Below, piece by piece: positions 1 through 9,303 of a DNA stretch of 64,000 nucleotides (its first letter is position 1; every line of letters begins with the position of its first letter). Under the pieces are notes generated by a model, which saw only the letters and a list, made by a program, of their open reading frames with translations, made no database searches and had not been told where the DNA came from. The position numbers were made by a program, and so were the translations under genes. The stretch spans positions 186,001 through 250,000 of the forward strand of contig JAEZOB010000009.1 of the NCBI GenBank assembly GCA_023414355.1. The letters are read 5' to 3'. The DNA comes from Bacillota bacterium. Lineage in GTDB: Bacteria; Bacillota; Clostridia; Lachnospirales; Lachnospiraceae.

Positions 1-190
1 ATGGCAAATACAGTCATCCATAGCAGCATTATCAATAAGCTGGACTGCTTTCCTATCGTTGCATGATAAAAACCCGCGCTGTCATCAGTACGGGTTATTA
101 TCGATTTATAGAGGATATTCCATTTGTTGGAATAACTATATACAAAGATTGGGATTGCCGAACCTCTTACCGGGTAAGGAGCGTGAATTT
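1..190. other. Leader region upstream of oppB; no gene assignable
   Basis: A short open frame runs from base 1 to a TGA at 64-66, but its translation resembles no family I know. It could be the tail of a gene cut by the window edge. A small inverted repeat (AACCCG near 70, CGGGTT near 90) follows it and could be an attenuator or processing hairpin between an upstream binding-protein gene and oppB. That placement is inferred from usual opp operon layout; no substrate-binding protein can be read here. Confidence 0.2.
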
Positions 191-1132
191 GTGAAAAAAT
201 ATATAATGAAAAGAGTTATTATATCGGTCGTAACTCTTTTGGTCATATTACTGGTTCTTTTCTTAATGCTGGAGCTGATGCCGGGCTCACCCTTTAATGA
301 TGAGAAGCTGACCGATGCTCAGCGTGCGATCATCAACACAAAATACGGACTGGACAAGCCCGTAATGATACGATTTTTTAACTACATACGTGCTATGCTC
401 ACAGGGGATTTTGGGGTTTCCTATACAATATCGAAAAATACGCCGATTACTTCTTTGTTGCAGACCAGACTGCCTATCTCTCTCCGGATTGGAGGCCAGG
501 CAATTCTGATCGGAACATTAATCGGATTGATTCTGGGCATCGTAGCGGCATTAAAGCACAATACAATCTATGATACGATTACTACTGTAATCTCAGTGCT
601 TGGTGTCAGCTTACCTTCCTATGTTTTTGCGATGGCCCTTATATATGCCTTAGGATTTCGCTTAAAATGGTTTCCGCTGCTATACCAGGTGGAAGCTCCT
701 CTTTATTCCTCTGTCATGCCGACGATATCGTTATGTATGTTTACGGTGGCGACAGTAGCACGTTTTACACGAACAGAAATGCTGGAAGTACTTGGTTCTG
801 ATTATATGCTTTTGGCAGAGAGCAAAGGTCTGAACAGTTTTCATCTGATTTTTAAGCATGCCTTAAGAAATGCACTGATACCAATTATTACGGTGCTTGC
901 TCCGCTTGTAGTCGGTCTGATGACAGGAAGCCTGGTAATCGAGAAGCTGTTCTCCATCCCGGGCATCGGAAGCCTTCTTGTATCGGCAATTCAGTCCAAT
1001 GATTATAATGTAGTCGTTGCTCTGACTTTCATTTATAGTATTATGTACATTGGTATCATGTTGGTCGTAGACATTCTTTACGGCGTCATTGATCCGAGAA
1101 TTCGACTTGCAAAGGGGGATCATCATGAATAA
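191..1132 (+). CDS. oppB: Oligopeptide ABC transporter permease OppB
   Basis: This 313-residue integral membrane protein is one of the two channel subunits of an oligopeptide importer. An N-terminal membrane helix (about residues 8-30) is followed by the usual extracytoplasmic stretch and five more hydrophobic segments. The cytoplasmic EAA-type loop that docks on the ATPases is visible around residues 200-235 (SDYMLLAESKGL, then FKHALRNALIP). A GTG start at 191 is chosen because AAGGAG lies 9 bases before it; the frame stays open back to an ATG at 59, but that extension is hydrophilic and family-atypical. The gene overlaps oppC by 8 bases and begins the oppBCDF operon. The family assignment is firm; peptide rather than dipeptide specificity is inferred from the Firmicutes-type OppD and OppF that follow. 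Confidence 0.9.
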   Translation: MKKYIMKRVIISVVTLLVILLVLFLMLELMPGSPFNDEKLTDAQRAIINTKYGLDKPVMIRFFNYIRAMLTGDFGVSYTISKNTPITSLLQTRLPISLRIGGQAILIGTLIGLILGIVAALKHNTIYDTITTVISVLGVSLPSYVFAMALIYALGFRLKWFPLLYQVEAPLYSSVMPTISLCMFTVATVARFTRTEMLEVLGSDYMLLAESKGLNSFHLIFKHALRNALIPIITVLAPLVVGLMTGSLVIEKLFSIPGIGSLLVSAIQSNDYNVVVALTFIYSIMYIGIMLVVDILYGVIDPRIRLAKGDHHE

Positions 1133-2180
1133 TTCAGAATATGAATTTGTGCCGGAAGATTTTGTGCTCGTCGGAGCAGAGAAAATCTCTCGTATTGACG
1201 AGACCTTTCCAAGTAAGCCGATCTGGAAGGACATCTTATCCAGATTTGCGCAGAATAAAGGTGCCGTGGTTGGTATGATCTTTATTGTTCTCATAATCTT
1301 CATGGCAATTGCGGGTCCTCATATGACAGGACATACCTACGATTCTCAGATTATTGAACATCAGAACCTTGCCCCCAGAGCACCGGGTCTTGAGAAACTG
1401 GGGATTTTCAACGGTTCGGAGAAGATGCATACTTCTTCAGGCTCCATCACTCAGAATAAATATATCTCGGAGGATCCCTCAGTAAAAACAGGTCTGGAAG
1501 AGGTCTATTACTGGTTTGGCACAGACGTGCTCGGACGCGATATCTTTACCCGAACCTGGACAGGAACAAGAATTTCCCTTTATATCGCCATGGTAGCAGT
1601 TATCGTGGATATGTGCTTCGGAATGATCTACGGTCTGGTTTCCGGATATTTCGGCGGTAAAGTGGATATGGTCCTGCAGAGATTTTCTGAAATCCTGAAC
1701 GGTATCCCGACCCTGGTTATCGTTACACTGTTGATTTTAGTATTTAAACCCGGTCTGGTAACAATTACTCTGGCACTTGCGATCACCGGCTGGATTGGTA
1801 TGAGCCGAATTGCCCGAGCGCAGGTATTGAAGCTGAAGGAGCAGGAATTCATCCTTGCCTCCAAGACCTTGGGTGCACGAAACCTATTTATTATATTTAA
1901 GGAAATATTGCCGAATATTTTCGGGCAGCTGATCATCATGTCCATGTTCTCCATCCCCAATGCGATCTTTACAGAGGCATTTCTTGCCTTCATCGGTCTT
2001 GGAGTACCGGCACCTCTAGCTTCCCTCGGTTCGTTAATCAGTGATGCATTCAAATCCTTTACGACTCATCCATATATGATTATATTTCCTGTAATTGTAC
2101 TTGCGCTTATCATGCTGAGCTTCAACATGATGGCTGATGGTCTTAGGGATGCGTTTGATCCTAAGATGAAAGAAATGTAG
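1125..2180 (+). CDS. oppC: Oligopeptide ABC transporter permease OppC
   Basis: This is the second channel subunit (351 residues) of the importer. A cytoplasmic N-terminal extension of about 50 residues precedes the first membrane helix (around residues 50-72). A long extracytoplasmic loop follows, ending in the OppC/DppC hallmark FGTDVLGRDIFTR. The EAA loop is at about residues 250-280 (EFILASKTLGARNLFIIF). The ATG at 1125 is preceded by AAAGGGGG and lies inside the end of oppB, which suggests translational coupling. The roughly 55-residue loop between the first helix and the FGTD motif is long, as in Gram-positive OppC. Assignment is firm. Confidence 0.9.
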   Translation: MNNSEYEFVPEDFVLVGAEKISRIDETFPSKPIWKDILSRFAQNKGAVVGMIFIVLIIFMAIAGPHMTGHTYDSQIIEHQNLAPRAPGLEKLGIFNGSEKMHTSSGSITQNKYISEDPSVKTGLEEVYYWFGTDVLGRDIFTRTWTGTRISLYIAMVAVIVDMCFGMIYGLVSGYFGGKVDMVLQRFSEILNGIPTLVIVTLLILVFKPGLVTITLALAITGWIGMSRIARAQVLKLKEQEFILASKTLGARNLFIIFKEILPNIFGQLIIMSMFSIPNAIFTEAFLAFIGLGVPAPLASLGSLISDAFKSFTTHPYMIIFPVIVLALIMLSFNMMADGLRDAFDPKMKEM

Positions 2181-2190
2181 GGGGTGGCGT

Positions 2191-3282
2191 ATGGAACGGA
2201 AAAAAATACTGGCAATCAAAGATTTATCCATATCCTTTACCACCTCAGCCGGTGTGGTCAATGTCATTCGAGGGGTAAATATGTCTCTGTATCAGGGAGA
2301 AACATTGGCAATCGTCGGAGAGAGCGGTAGCGGTAAATCCGTTACAGTAAAAGCGATCATGGGTATCTTAAGCAATAATGGTAAAATTAACAGCGGAAGT
2401 ATTGAATTTACCTACCACAGAGACGGGCAGGAGGTCAAACAGGAGCTTTTGAAGCTTAATAAGACCGAGATGAGAAGGCACATCAACGGAAAAAGAATTG
2501 CTATGGTATTTCAGGACCCCATGACCTCCTTAAATCCGACGATGACGATCGGAGCTCAGATCATGGAAGGAATGAGATATCATTATAATACATCAAAGAA
2601 AGAAGCATATGAAAAAGCAATCAAACTTCTTGAGCTGGTTGGCATTACTGATCCTGAGAAGCGAATGAAAAATTATCCCCATCAGTTGTCCGGCGGTATG
2701 AGACAAAGGGTTGTCATTGCGATAGCCCTTGCCTGCGACCCTGAGCTTTTGATCTGTGACGAGCCGACGACAGCCTTGGACGTTACTATTCAGGCAAAGA
2801 TTCTTGAGCTAATTAAGGATATCCAGAAAAAGACAGGGATCTCGGTTATCTATATTACCCATGATCTGGGTGTCGTGGCCAAGGTGGCGGACTATGTAGA
2901 GGTTATGTATGCCGGTAAGGTAATCGAACGAGGTACGACGGATGAGATTTTCTATGATCCTAGACATCCCTATACCTGGGGCCTTCTGTCTGCCATGCCG
3001 GACTTGAACAGCTCCGAGGATAAGCTTTATACGATACCGGGAAGTCCTCCGAACCTTTTGCATCGTGTGGAGGGAGATGCTTTTGCTCCACGTAACATTT
3101 ATGCAATGAATGTGGATTTTAGGAAGGAACCGCCGATGTTTCAAGTTACGGATACCCATTATGCGGCAACCTGGCTGCTGCACGAGAAGGCACCGAAGAC
3201 CATGATGCCGGCAGAACTTAAGAAAAGAATAGAAATTATGCTTCAAGGTACACCGGAAGCTGACAGAATGGAGGCGAAATAA
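2191..3282 (+). CDS. oppD: Oligopeptide ABC transporter ATPase OppD
   Basis: This 363-residue cytoplasmic ATPase powers peptide uptake as a heterodimer with OppF. Walker A is GESGSGKS at residues 43-50, the Q loop is in VFQDPMTSLNP, the signature is LSGGMRQR, and Walker B is LLICDEPTTALD. The C-terminal oligopeptide-transporter extension ends in DTHYAATWLL. The cysteines found in that extension in many DppD-type proteins are absent (FAPRN where FAPRC is common); from memory this is normal for Firmicutes OppD. The ribosome site GGGGGTGG lies just before the ATG. The stop codon overlaps the oppF start in a TAATG. Confidence 0.92.
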   Translation: MERKKILAIKDLSISFTTSAGVVNVIRGVNMSLYQGETLAIVGESGSGKSVTVKAIMGILSNNGKINSGSIEFTYHRDGQEVKQELLKLNKTEMRRHINGKRIAMVFQDPMTSLNPTMTIGAQIMEGMRYHYNTSKKEAYEKAIKLLELVGITDPEKRMKNYPHQLSGGMRQRVVIAIALACDPELLICDEPTTALDVTIQAKILELIKDIQKKTGISVIYITHDLGVVAKVADYVEVMYAGKVIERGTTDEIFYDPRHPYTWGLLSAMPDLNSSEDKLYTIPGSPPNLLHRVEGDAFAPRNIYAMNVDFRKEPPMFQVTDTHYAATWLLHEKAPKTMMPAELKKRIEIMLQGTPEADRMEAK

Positions 3283-4208
3283 TGGAAGAGAAAAAGCCTC
3301 TGCTTAAGGTGAATAATTTAAAACAGCATTTCAGGATTAACCGCAGATTTACGGTAAGGGCTGTGGACGGCGTAACCTTTGAGATTTATCCCGGCGAGAC
3401 CTATGGTCTTGTAGGAGAATCAGGAAGCGGAAAATCCACCATCGGACGATCCATTATTCGTCTGTATGAGCCTACCTCCGGAGAAGTAACCTTTAATGGA
3501 AAGAATATATCCGGCAAATTATCGGCTAAGGATACCAAGTATTTAAGGACGAAGATGCAGATGATCTTCCAGGATCCTATGGCATGCTTAAATCCCAGGA
3601 AGAAGGTTATGGATATCGTTGCTCAGGGACTTGATATCCACCATCTGTATAAGAATCAGGAGGAGCGCAGGGAAAAGGTCTATCAGATGCTTGATATGGT
3701 AGGACTGGCAAGTGAGCATGCGGATCGTTATCCACATCAGTTTTCCGGCGGTCAGAGACAGCGTATCGGTATTGCCCGTGCACTGATTATGAATCCGGAA
3801 CTGATTATCGCCGATGAAGCCATCAGTGCACTTGACGTATCCATCCAGGCGCAGGTGGTCAATCTGATGAAGGATATCCAGACAAAAACCAATACGGCGT
3901 ACCTATTTATTGCACATGATCTGTCCATGGTCAAATACATCTCTGACCGGATCGGAGTGTTGCATTTGGGACACTTAGTCGAGACCGGTACGAAGGATGA
4001 AATCTTTAACAATCCGATTCATCCTTATACGAAATCTCTGTTGTCTGCGATTCCTCAGCCGAATCCGATCGCGGAGAAGAAACGTACGGCCGTAGGGTAT
4101 GATTACGGGGAAAGCGGGATTGACTATCATAAGGGTAAGCAGCAGCACGTAGGCGGCCAGCATTATGTACTGGCAACGGATGAAGAACTGAAGCTTTGGA
4201 CGAAATAA
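3282..4208 (+). CDS. oppF: Oligopeptide ABC transporter ATPase OppF
   Basis: This is the partner ATPase of OppD (308 residues). Walker A is GESGSGKST near residue 45, the signature is FSGGQRQRIGIARAL, and Walker B is LIIADEAISALD. The C-terminus carries the SGIDY ... HYVLATDEEL signature of Gram-positive OppF. Its ATG overlaps the oppD stop by one base, so the two ATPases are probably translationally coupled. It is the last gene of the operon, and a hairpin terminator follows within 75 bases. Assignment is firm. Confidence 0.92.
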   Translation: MEEKKPLLKVNNLKQHFRINRRFTVRAVDGVTFEIYPGETYGLVGESGSGKSTIGRSIIRLYEPTSGEVTFNGKNISGKLSAKDTKYLRTKMQMIFQDPMACLNPRKKVMDIVAQGLDIHHLYKNQEERREKVYQMLDMVGLASEHADRYPHQFSGGQRQRIGIARALIMNPELIIADEAISALDVSIQAQVVNLMKDIQTKTNTAYLFIAHDLSMVKYISDRIGVLHLGHLVETGTKDEIFNNPIHPYTKSLLSAIPQPNPIAEKKRTAVGYDYGESGIDYHKGKQQHVGGQHYVLATDEELKLWTK

Positions 4209-4238
4209 CAGATAATTTATATAATGATCAATAAAACT

Positions 4239-4279
4239 AAGGCATGAATGGTAAATAACTGCATTCATGCCTTGTTTTT
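4239..4279. terminator. Bidirectional terminator between oppF and the histidine kinase gene
   Basis: A perfect 12-bp stem (AAGGCATGAATG at 4239-4250 with its complement at 4262-4273) encloses an 11-base loop and is followed by GTTTTT. An A-rich stretch on the other side (AAAACT) gives the opposite strand a U tract too. It can serve both convergent genes. Confidence 0.85.
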
Positions 4280-5375
4280 ATGTAAACAAGATTTCATTTG
4301 ATTTGTCATAAGGAAGTGTTATATAGAAAGTGCTTCCGGCAACTGATTTGCTTTCAGCGTATATATTACCTCCATGCGCCTTTATAATATCTTTTACAAT
4401 ACTCAGCCCAAGTCCACTTTCCTCGGAAACTTTAGTATATCGGTCAAAAATGCTTGCAGCTTCTTCTTTCGTAAAACCGGTACCATCATCGGAAATTTCT
4501 ATCATAACCATGCGATTGTCTATCAGTTTAATATTAACTTCGATATTAATCCCAATCGGATTGTGTTTGACTGCATTCACCAATATGTTTTGAAACGCAC
4601 GGTAGAGAAGCTTAGCATCTGCATTGATTGCGATTTCTTTTTTCTCTGCTTCAAAGCTGAAATGATATCCATCTGCGCTTGGAAGGCTTGCAACATCAGC
4701 GGTAAGCTCCTGTATAAAGCGGACGAGGTTAAAGGAGGTAGGCGTAATGTTAACCACCATATCACTGTCGGTAAGCTTAAAACTAAGGTTCAAATCACCG
4801 ATTAGCTCCTCCATATATTTCCCTTTGACATAAATCTGCGATAGGTAACTTTGCCTTTCGTTTTCATCAAAGCTGTAATCCTTATTCGTAAGCAATGCAC
4901 TGTAGCCTACAATGTAGGAAAGAGGTGTTTTGAGGTCATGGGAAATACCGCTGATCCATTTTTTCTTAGCCTCCGCAAGCTCTTCGTGCTCAGCTTTTGC
5001 CGACTGCAAGGCCACGGAAAGACTCCTAAGATTGTCGATCGCCATTTTGTATAACCGGTATCTTTTTTTGAGCTTCCCTTTACTGTTATAAAGCTTTTGC
5101 TCCATATCTGATATGTTATATTCACCGAGGGACAGTCTTTCGGTAATAGACAGTATAAAAACAAGTGGATAAACAAAAAATTCGCTGAAGAAACAACCTC
5201 CGCTTAGGAAAGAGAAGGCAAATACAAAGAGAAACGCCCCCGAATTATCATCATTTCCTATTCCGACAGATGGTAAGACAAGATCGAATAAAAATAGCAT
5301 GACAAGTCCCAGATATAGGATAAAAGCAATTAAACCCACCGTAAAGAACAATCCAAACCTAAATTTTAGTTTCAT
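4278..5375 (-). CDS. Membrane sensor histidine kinase
   Basis: This 365-residue sensor kinase has two N-terminal membrane helices (about residues 9-33 and 47-77) with almost no external domain between them, so it resembles intramembrane-sensing kinases. A coiled linker follows. The HisKA phosphoacceptor is H146 in SGISHDLKTPLS, and the ATPase domain shows the N box near NAVKHNPIG, then DDGTGF and a G box SGLGLSIVKDI. Its ATG overlaps the stop of the upstream response regulator gene (ATGA), so the two are coupled. The divergent ABC exporter genes next door are the likely target or signal source, as in the antimicrobial-peptide sensing modules of Firmicutes; that link is inferred from position only. 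Confidence 0.88.
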   Translation of the reverse strand: MKLKFRFGLFFTVGLIAFILYLGLVMLFLFDLVLPSVGIGNDDNSGAFLFVFAFSFLSGGCFFSEFFVYPLVFILSITERLSLGEYNISDMEQKLYNSKGKLKKRYRLYKMAIDNLRSLSVALQSAKAEHEELAEAKKKWISGISHDLKTPLSYIVGYSALLTNKDYSFDENERQSYLSQIYVKGKYMEELIGDLNLSFKLTDSDMVVNITPTSFNLVRFIQELTADVASLPSADGYHFSFEAEKKEIAINADAKLLYRAFQNILVNAVKHNPIGINIEVNIKLIDNRMVMIEISDDGTGFTKEEAASIFDRYTKVSEESGLGLSIVKDIIKAHGGNIYAESKSVAGSTFYITLPYDKSNEILFT

Positions 5376-6097
5376 AAGCTGTTTTCCTTCTTCGGTGGAA
5401 TAAACTTATAGCCGATTCCACGTAGATTGATAATAATTTGTGGATCTTTCGGATCGTCTCCAAGCTTCTTACGCAGCTTGCTAATATGCATTGTCACAGT
5501 TTTTTCATCGCCGAGTCCAAGGTCATCCCACACAGCCTCGTAAAGCTGAGTGGAGGTAAAAATACGATTCGGATGCTTACAGAAGTATATCAGCAACTCA
5601 AATTCCTTTGCGGTACAGATAACAGGTTCACCATGTACAGTGAGCGAGGCATCCTTTAAATTTACACAAAAGATATCGGATTTATAGATTTCTTCAGTGT
5701 CCATATTTTTATTTCCGGAATACTGATTTTGTCGGCGCAAAATAGCCTTAATTCTAGCTACGACTTCAAGGGGATTAAATGGCTTGGTGATATAATCATC
5801 ACCACCTAAAGCAAGCCCAGTCAATTTATCAAAATCGCTTCCACAAGCTGTTAAGAAGATAATTGGCGCAAAGGTGTATTTACGAATTTCTGTACACAGG
5901 TCAAAGCCTGAAAAATCGGGCAGCATAACATCAAGCAAAATAAGATCAAAGCGGTTTTCCTTAATCAATGAAATTGCGTCGCTAGCTGTTCCGGCGCAGA
6001 AAACATTATGATAACGTTCTTTCTGTAAGGTGATTTTTAATAATTCCAAAAGTCCTGCTTCATCATCGACCAGCAGGATTTGCTCGGTAGGAAACAC
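5372..6097 (-). CDS. OmpR-family response regulator
   Basis: This is a DNA-binding response regulator of 241 residues. The receiver domain has the acidic pair D11-D12, phosphoacceptor D56 in ILLDVMLPD, and the conserved lysine in YITKPFNP. A winged-helix Trans_reg_C domain occupies about residues 140-235 (KEFELLIYF ... RGIGYKF). The GTG at 6097 is chosen because an AAGGAGG lies 6 bases upstream of it (6104-6110); an in-frame ATG at 6124 would place that site inside the gene. It is paired with the kinase gene that overlaps its 3' end and is divergent from the ABC exporter genes, which it may control. Confidence 0.88.
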   Translation of the reverse strand: MFPTEQILLVDDEAGLLELLKITLQKERYHNVFCAGTASDAISLIKENRFDLILLDVMLPDFSGFDLCTEIRKYTFAPIIFLTACGSDFDKLTGLALGGDDYITKPFNPLEVVARIKAILRRQNQYSGNKNMDTEEIYKSDIFCVNLKDASLTVHGEPVICTAKEFELLIYFCKHPNRIFTSTQLYEAVWDDLGLGDEKTVTMHISKLRKKLGDDPKDPQIIINLRGIGYKFIPPKKENSL

Positions 6098-6257
6098 AAT
6101 ATCCCTCCTTCCCATATTAACCACATCTTACCATAGAATAACCAAAATGATCAACACGATATCTTGATTTTACCCTCTGTTGGCTTTGGCTTTACTTTGT
6201 TTTGGTTTTCGTCTTATAGAATAAGGTCAAAACAAACAGAAAGCAGGAGATTTTATA

Positions 6258-7124
6258 ATGGAACTTACTTTAATCAATGTTTCTAAGTGTTATGGAGAGA
6301 AGCAAGCACTGCGTAACATAAGTTATACCTTCAACAACGGCGTAACCGGTCTGCTCGGACCGAATGGAGCTGGAAAGTCCACTCTAATGCGCCTGATGAC
6401 AACGGTAGAGAGACAAACCACAGGCGAAATATTATGGAATGGAGAGAGCATCGCAAAGAATCCGAGGAAGCTTAGGATGGAACTGGGTTATCTTCCTCAG
6501 GATTTCGGAATATATCCCAATATGAATCCGGTAGAGTTCTTAGAGTATATGGCCGCCATGAAAAGTTTGTCCCGACAATCAGCAAAAAAGAGAATCGATG
6601 TCCTTCTAGAAGTATTGCATTTAACGGAGGCTAGAAAAAGAATGCTCGGTGGTTTTTCCGGTGGAATGAAGCAACGGGTAGGAATAGCACAGGCTCTGCT
6701 AAACGATCCGTCGGTACTGATTGTAGATGAGCCCACAGTAGGTCTCGATCCGGAGGAGAGAATCGCTTTTCGTAATCTGCTTTCAGAGTTGGGAGACAAA
6801 AGAATTGTTGTGTTATCCACACACATTGTAACAGACATTGAGTCTATTGCACCTCAAATTATAATTTTAAAAAATGGTAACGTGATGTCTGACACTACCC
6901 CGGAAAAACTGCTTTCCGCTACAGGTGGGAAGGTATGGGAAATGGTTGTATCACCGAATAAGCTTGAGGAGCTGCAAAAATCCTTTGTCATCAGTAGTTC
7001 AATGCAAAGAAGTAACGGGATTCATCTACGCATCGTTTCGGATCGAAAGCCAGGTTTGGATGCTATTCCGGTGCAGCCCTCACTAGAGGATGCCTATTTA
7101 TATACGATCAAGGAAAGTAGGTGA
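6258..7124 (+). CDS. ABC exporter ATP-binding protein
   Basis: This 288-residue ATPase belongs to the CcmA/drug-export type. Walker A is GPNGAGKST at about residues 34-42, the Q loop is in GYLPQDFGIYP, the signature is FSGGMKQRVGIAQAL, and Walker B is VLIVDEPTVGLDPEE. GCAGGAG serves as ribosome site. The stop overlaps the GTG of the permease gene. Together with the permease and the two-component pair on the opposite strand it looks like a sensing and detoxification or peptide-export module. The substrate is unknown. Confidence 0.88.
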   Translation: MELTLINVSKCYGEKQALRNISYTFNNGVTGLLGPNGAGKSTLMRLMTTVERQTTGEILWNGESIAKNPRKLRMELGYLPQDFGIYPNMNPVEFLEYMAAMKSLSRQSAKKRIDVLLEVLHLTEARKRMLGGFSGGMKQRVGIAQALLNDPSVLIVDEPTVGLDPEERIAFRNLLSELGDKRIVVLSTHIVTDIESIAPQIIILKNGNVMSDTTPEKLLSATGGKVWEMVVSPNKLEELQKSFVISSSMQRSNGIHLRIVSDRKPGLDAIPVQPSLEDAYLYTIKESR

Positions 7125-8671
7125 TTGATATGCTAATTACGATGACAAGGCTGGGGATGATAAAGCTAATACGTAAATATAGCTTTTTGGTTGTAGTAGT
7201 AACAGCAGTATTTCTGGGAGTGGCATGTGTACCAAGCGGAACAGCCGGTTATGAGATTTTCTATCTGGGTGGCGTCAGAGGATTATATAACTCCGCCTGG
7301 CTTGGAACGCTTGGAGCTATGCTGTGTTGCATCTTCCTATGGCTCCCCGGTTTTTATCTGCTCAGAAGTCAGATTTCTGAAGATGCGCAGCTTAAAATGG
7401 AACAGATGATTGCGTCTACCGCGATCAGTAAAATGAAATATTTGTTCCTCAAAGCCGGAATAGCCCTAGTTGTCTTAACTCTTCTGCAAGCTTTGTTTTT
7501 GGCATCCCTTGTGATTATGCAGCTAATCAGAGGCGAGAATTATAGCTTTTCTATTCTTGCTTACTTGTATCCCTTTATTCTTGTTACATTCCCGGCGCTC
7601 TGTATAGCTGCAGCACTAGCAGTTCTATTTGATGTAGTACCTTTTTTGAAAGGAGCATTTGGCAATATACTTATCTTTATTATCTGGGTTACCGGCTCAT
7701 CGTTATCAGTAGCAATTCCTAAGAATTCTATCGATCTGTTTGGTATAGGGTTTATGCTGGAGCAAATGCTTTTCTCAGCAAAACAGCATTATCCCGGTAT
7801 AAGTACGAATAGTGGTAGCTTTGGCTACTATATAGTCAAGAAGACGACTCCAACTTTTTCTTTTGAGGGATTGCATTATGACAAGGCCTTTTTATCAGCA
7901 AGATTAGTATGGATAATTCTTTCTATTGTATTAATTATTCTTGCCGCAGTAATACATGGAAAGTTAAGAAATAAGGAAGTTGTGGTACCTTTCCCAATAG
8001 GAGAACAAAAGAAGCAAGAAACCATAAAGAGTAAGAATTTTAGCTATAGTAAAGCGATCAGTCTACCTACCATAGAAAGAACTCACAAGCCTGCATTCTT
8101 GCAGATGGTGAGTTCTGAGATAAAGGTACTATTGCCTCATTCGATTTGGTGGTATGTCTTAGCCATAATTGGAATGATCGCAATTCTTCTATTGCCAAGG
8201 AGTACTTTTCTGAGATGGTCAGGTATCGTTCTACTGTTACCAATTGGCCTCTGGTCAAAAATGGGTTGCTATGAAAAGCAATTTCGGACAGAAGCCATGC
8301 TACGATCTTCTTGTTCCTATGGTTTAAAATGGTGGTCTTCATTTTTTGCAGGAACACTAATATCATTTATTATTTCCGCTCCAATCTTGGTTCGATTCAT
8401 CCTTCTTTCAAGATATACAAATATTGCATTTTGGCTCATTGGCATACTTTTTGTATCTTCCGTCGCGATGACACTTGGCAGATTAAGCAAAACTTCAAGG
8501 TTTTTTGAGGCGGTCTATATTATACTTTACTATTTTGGCGAAATCAACGGTTTGCATGCCTTTGATTTCCTTGGCTTGACGGGTAACAATATTCCTTACC
8601 TGCTCGTCAGTGTACTATTCATTAGCTTCAACTTTATCATTGTATCAGGAAAGAGAGGAAAGGAAAGATAA
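7121..8671 (+). CDS. ABC exporter membrane protein
   Basis: This 516-residue polytopic membrane protein has roughly a dozen hydrophobic segments in two clusters, separated by a charged cytoplasmic stretch around residues 285-335. It is about twice the size of a simple ABC-2 permease, so one polypeptide may form the whole channel. The GTG start at 7121 overlaps the ATPase stop; a second possible start is the ATG three codons later. I recognise the architecture (large permease following a CcmA-type ATPase) but no substrate-specific motif. Confidence 0.75.
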   Translation: MIDMLITMTRLGMIKLIRKYSFLVVVVTAVFLGVACVPSGTAGYEIFYLGGVRGLYNSAWLGTLGAMLCCIFLWLPGFYLLRSQISEDAQLKMEQMIASTAISKMKYLFLKAGIALVVLTLLQALFLASLVIMQLIRGENYSFSILAYLYPFILVTFPALCIAAALAVLFDVVPFLKGAFGNILIFIIWVTGSSLSVAIPKNSIDLFGIGFMLEQMLFSAKQHYPGISTNSGSFGYYIVKKTTPTFSFEGLHYDKAFLSARLVWIILSIVLIILAAVIHGKLRNKEVVVPFPIGEQKKQETIKSKNFSYSKAISLPTIERTHKPAFLQMVSSEIKVLLPHSIWWYVLAIIGMIAILLLPRSTFLRWSGIVLLLPIGLWSKMGCYEKQFRTEAMLRSSCSYGLKWWSSFFAGTLISFIISAPILVRFILLSRYTNIAFWLIGILFVSSVAMTLGRLSKTSRFFEAVYIILYYFGEINGLHAFDFLGLTGNNIPYLLVSVLFISFNFIIVSGKRGKER

Positions 8672-8676
8672 AAAAG

Positions 8677-9282
8677 ATGAAAAAAATAATAGTTTCAGGA
8701 ATCATACTGATCATAGTTATTGTATTATTCTATCGTAGAGAGGATAGCGGAACGATCACCGATTTCTTTGCCGGTGCTTCGATCAACCAAATTATCATTG
8801 AAGCAGGAGATCATCCGGTATTGCTTCAAAATGCAGAGGCAGAAGAGATTACAATATCGTTAGACAAATGCAATAAAGAAATTAGCAGCATCAAGAATCA
8901 AACCTTAACACTCCAACCTCCTGCTGCGAAAGCAGGAATAAACATCAAAAAGCCTTCCACTCTAGCTGTAATGATACCAAAGGATTGGCTTGGTAGTGTG
9001 GATATATGTTCGGAGGCTGGAAATATTAAGGTTGATAAGGTAGTCCTTACACAGCTAAAAATAAAATCCGATTACGGAAATGTGTCCTGCAGTGGCTTAT
9101 CCGGCTTCGTATCTGCAAAGTCGAATATGGGGGAAATTGTAGTTCCAGAGAACCTTGCTGATCAAGTCAAGCCGGGCGATATGGACTTAGGAGCAGCCTT
9201 TGAAGCAAGCATAGGAGATGCAGAAGGTACAGACAATGATATCAATATCTACACAGATACAGGTAGTATCAAAATTGATTAG
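8677..9282 (+). CDS. Membrane-anchored beta-rich protein, DUF4097-like
   Basis: A single N-terminal hydrophobic helix (residues 3-19) is followed by about 180 residues with repeating short beta motifs: GNIKVDKV, GNVSCSGL, GEIVVPEN and GSIKID. This alternating G-x-I/V pattern resembles the beta-helix-like DUF4097 family (putative adhesin) found beside two-component and ABC genes in Firmicutes. The N-in helix without a lipobox suggests anchoring with the body outside. It lies 5 bases after the permease gene and so is in the same operon. Its role in the exporter system is unknown. Confidence 0.6.
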   Translation: MKKIIVSGIILIIVIVLFYRREDSGTITDFFAGASINQIIIEAGDHPVLLQNAEAEEITISLDKCNKEISSIKNQTLTLQPPAAKAGINIKKPSTLAVMIPKDWLGSVDICSEAGNIKVDKVVLTQLKIKSDYGNVSCSGLSGFVSAKSNMGEIVVPENLADQVKPGDMDLGAAFEASIGDAEGTDNDINIYTDTGSIKID

Positions 9283-9303
9283 TCTCTGTGCAATCGATGA
9301 GTA

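Noticed and set aside
59..190. N-terminal extension of OppB to an ATG at 59
   Set aside because: The added 44 residues are hydrophilic and not family-like, and AAGGAG is correctly placed for the GTG at 191.
3001..3240. Loss of cysteines in the OppD C-terminal domain as a novelty
   Set aside because: To my knowledge Firmicutes OppD proteins commonly lack these cysteines, so this is ordinary.
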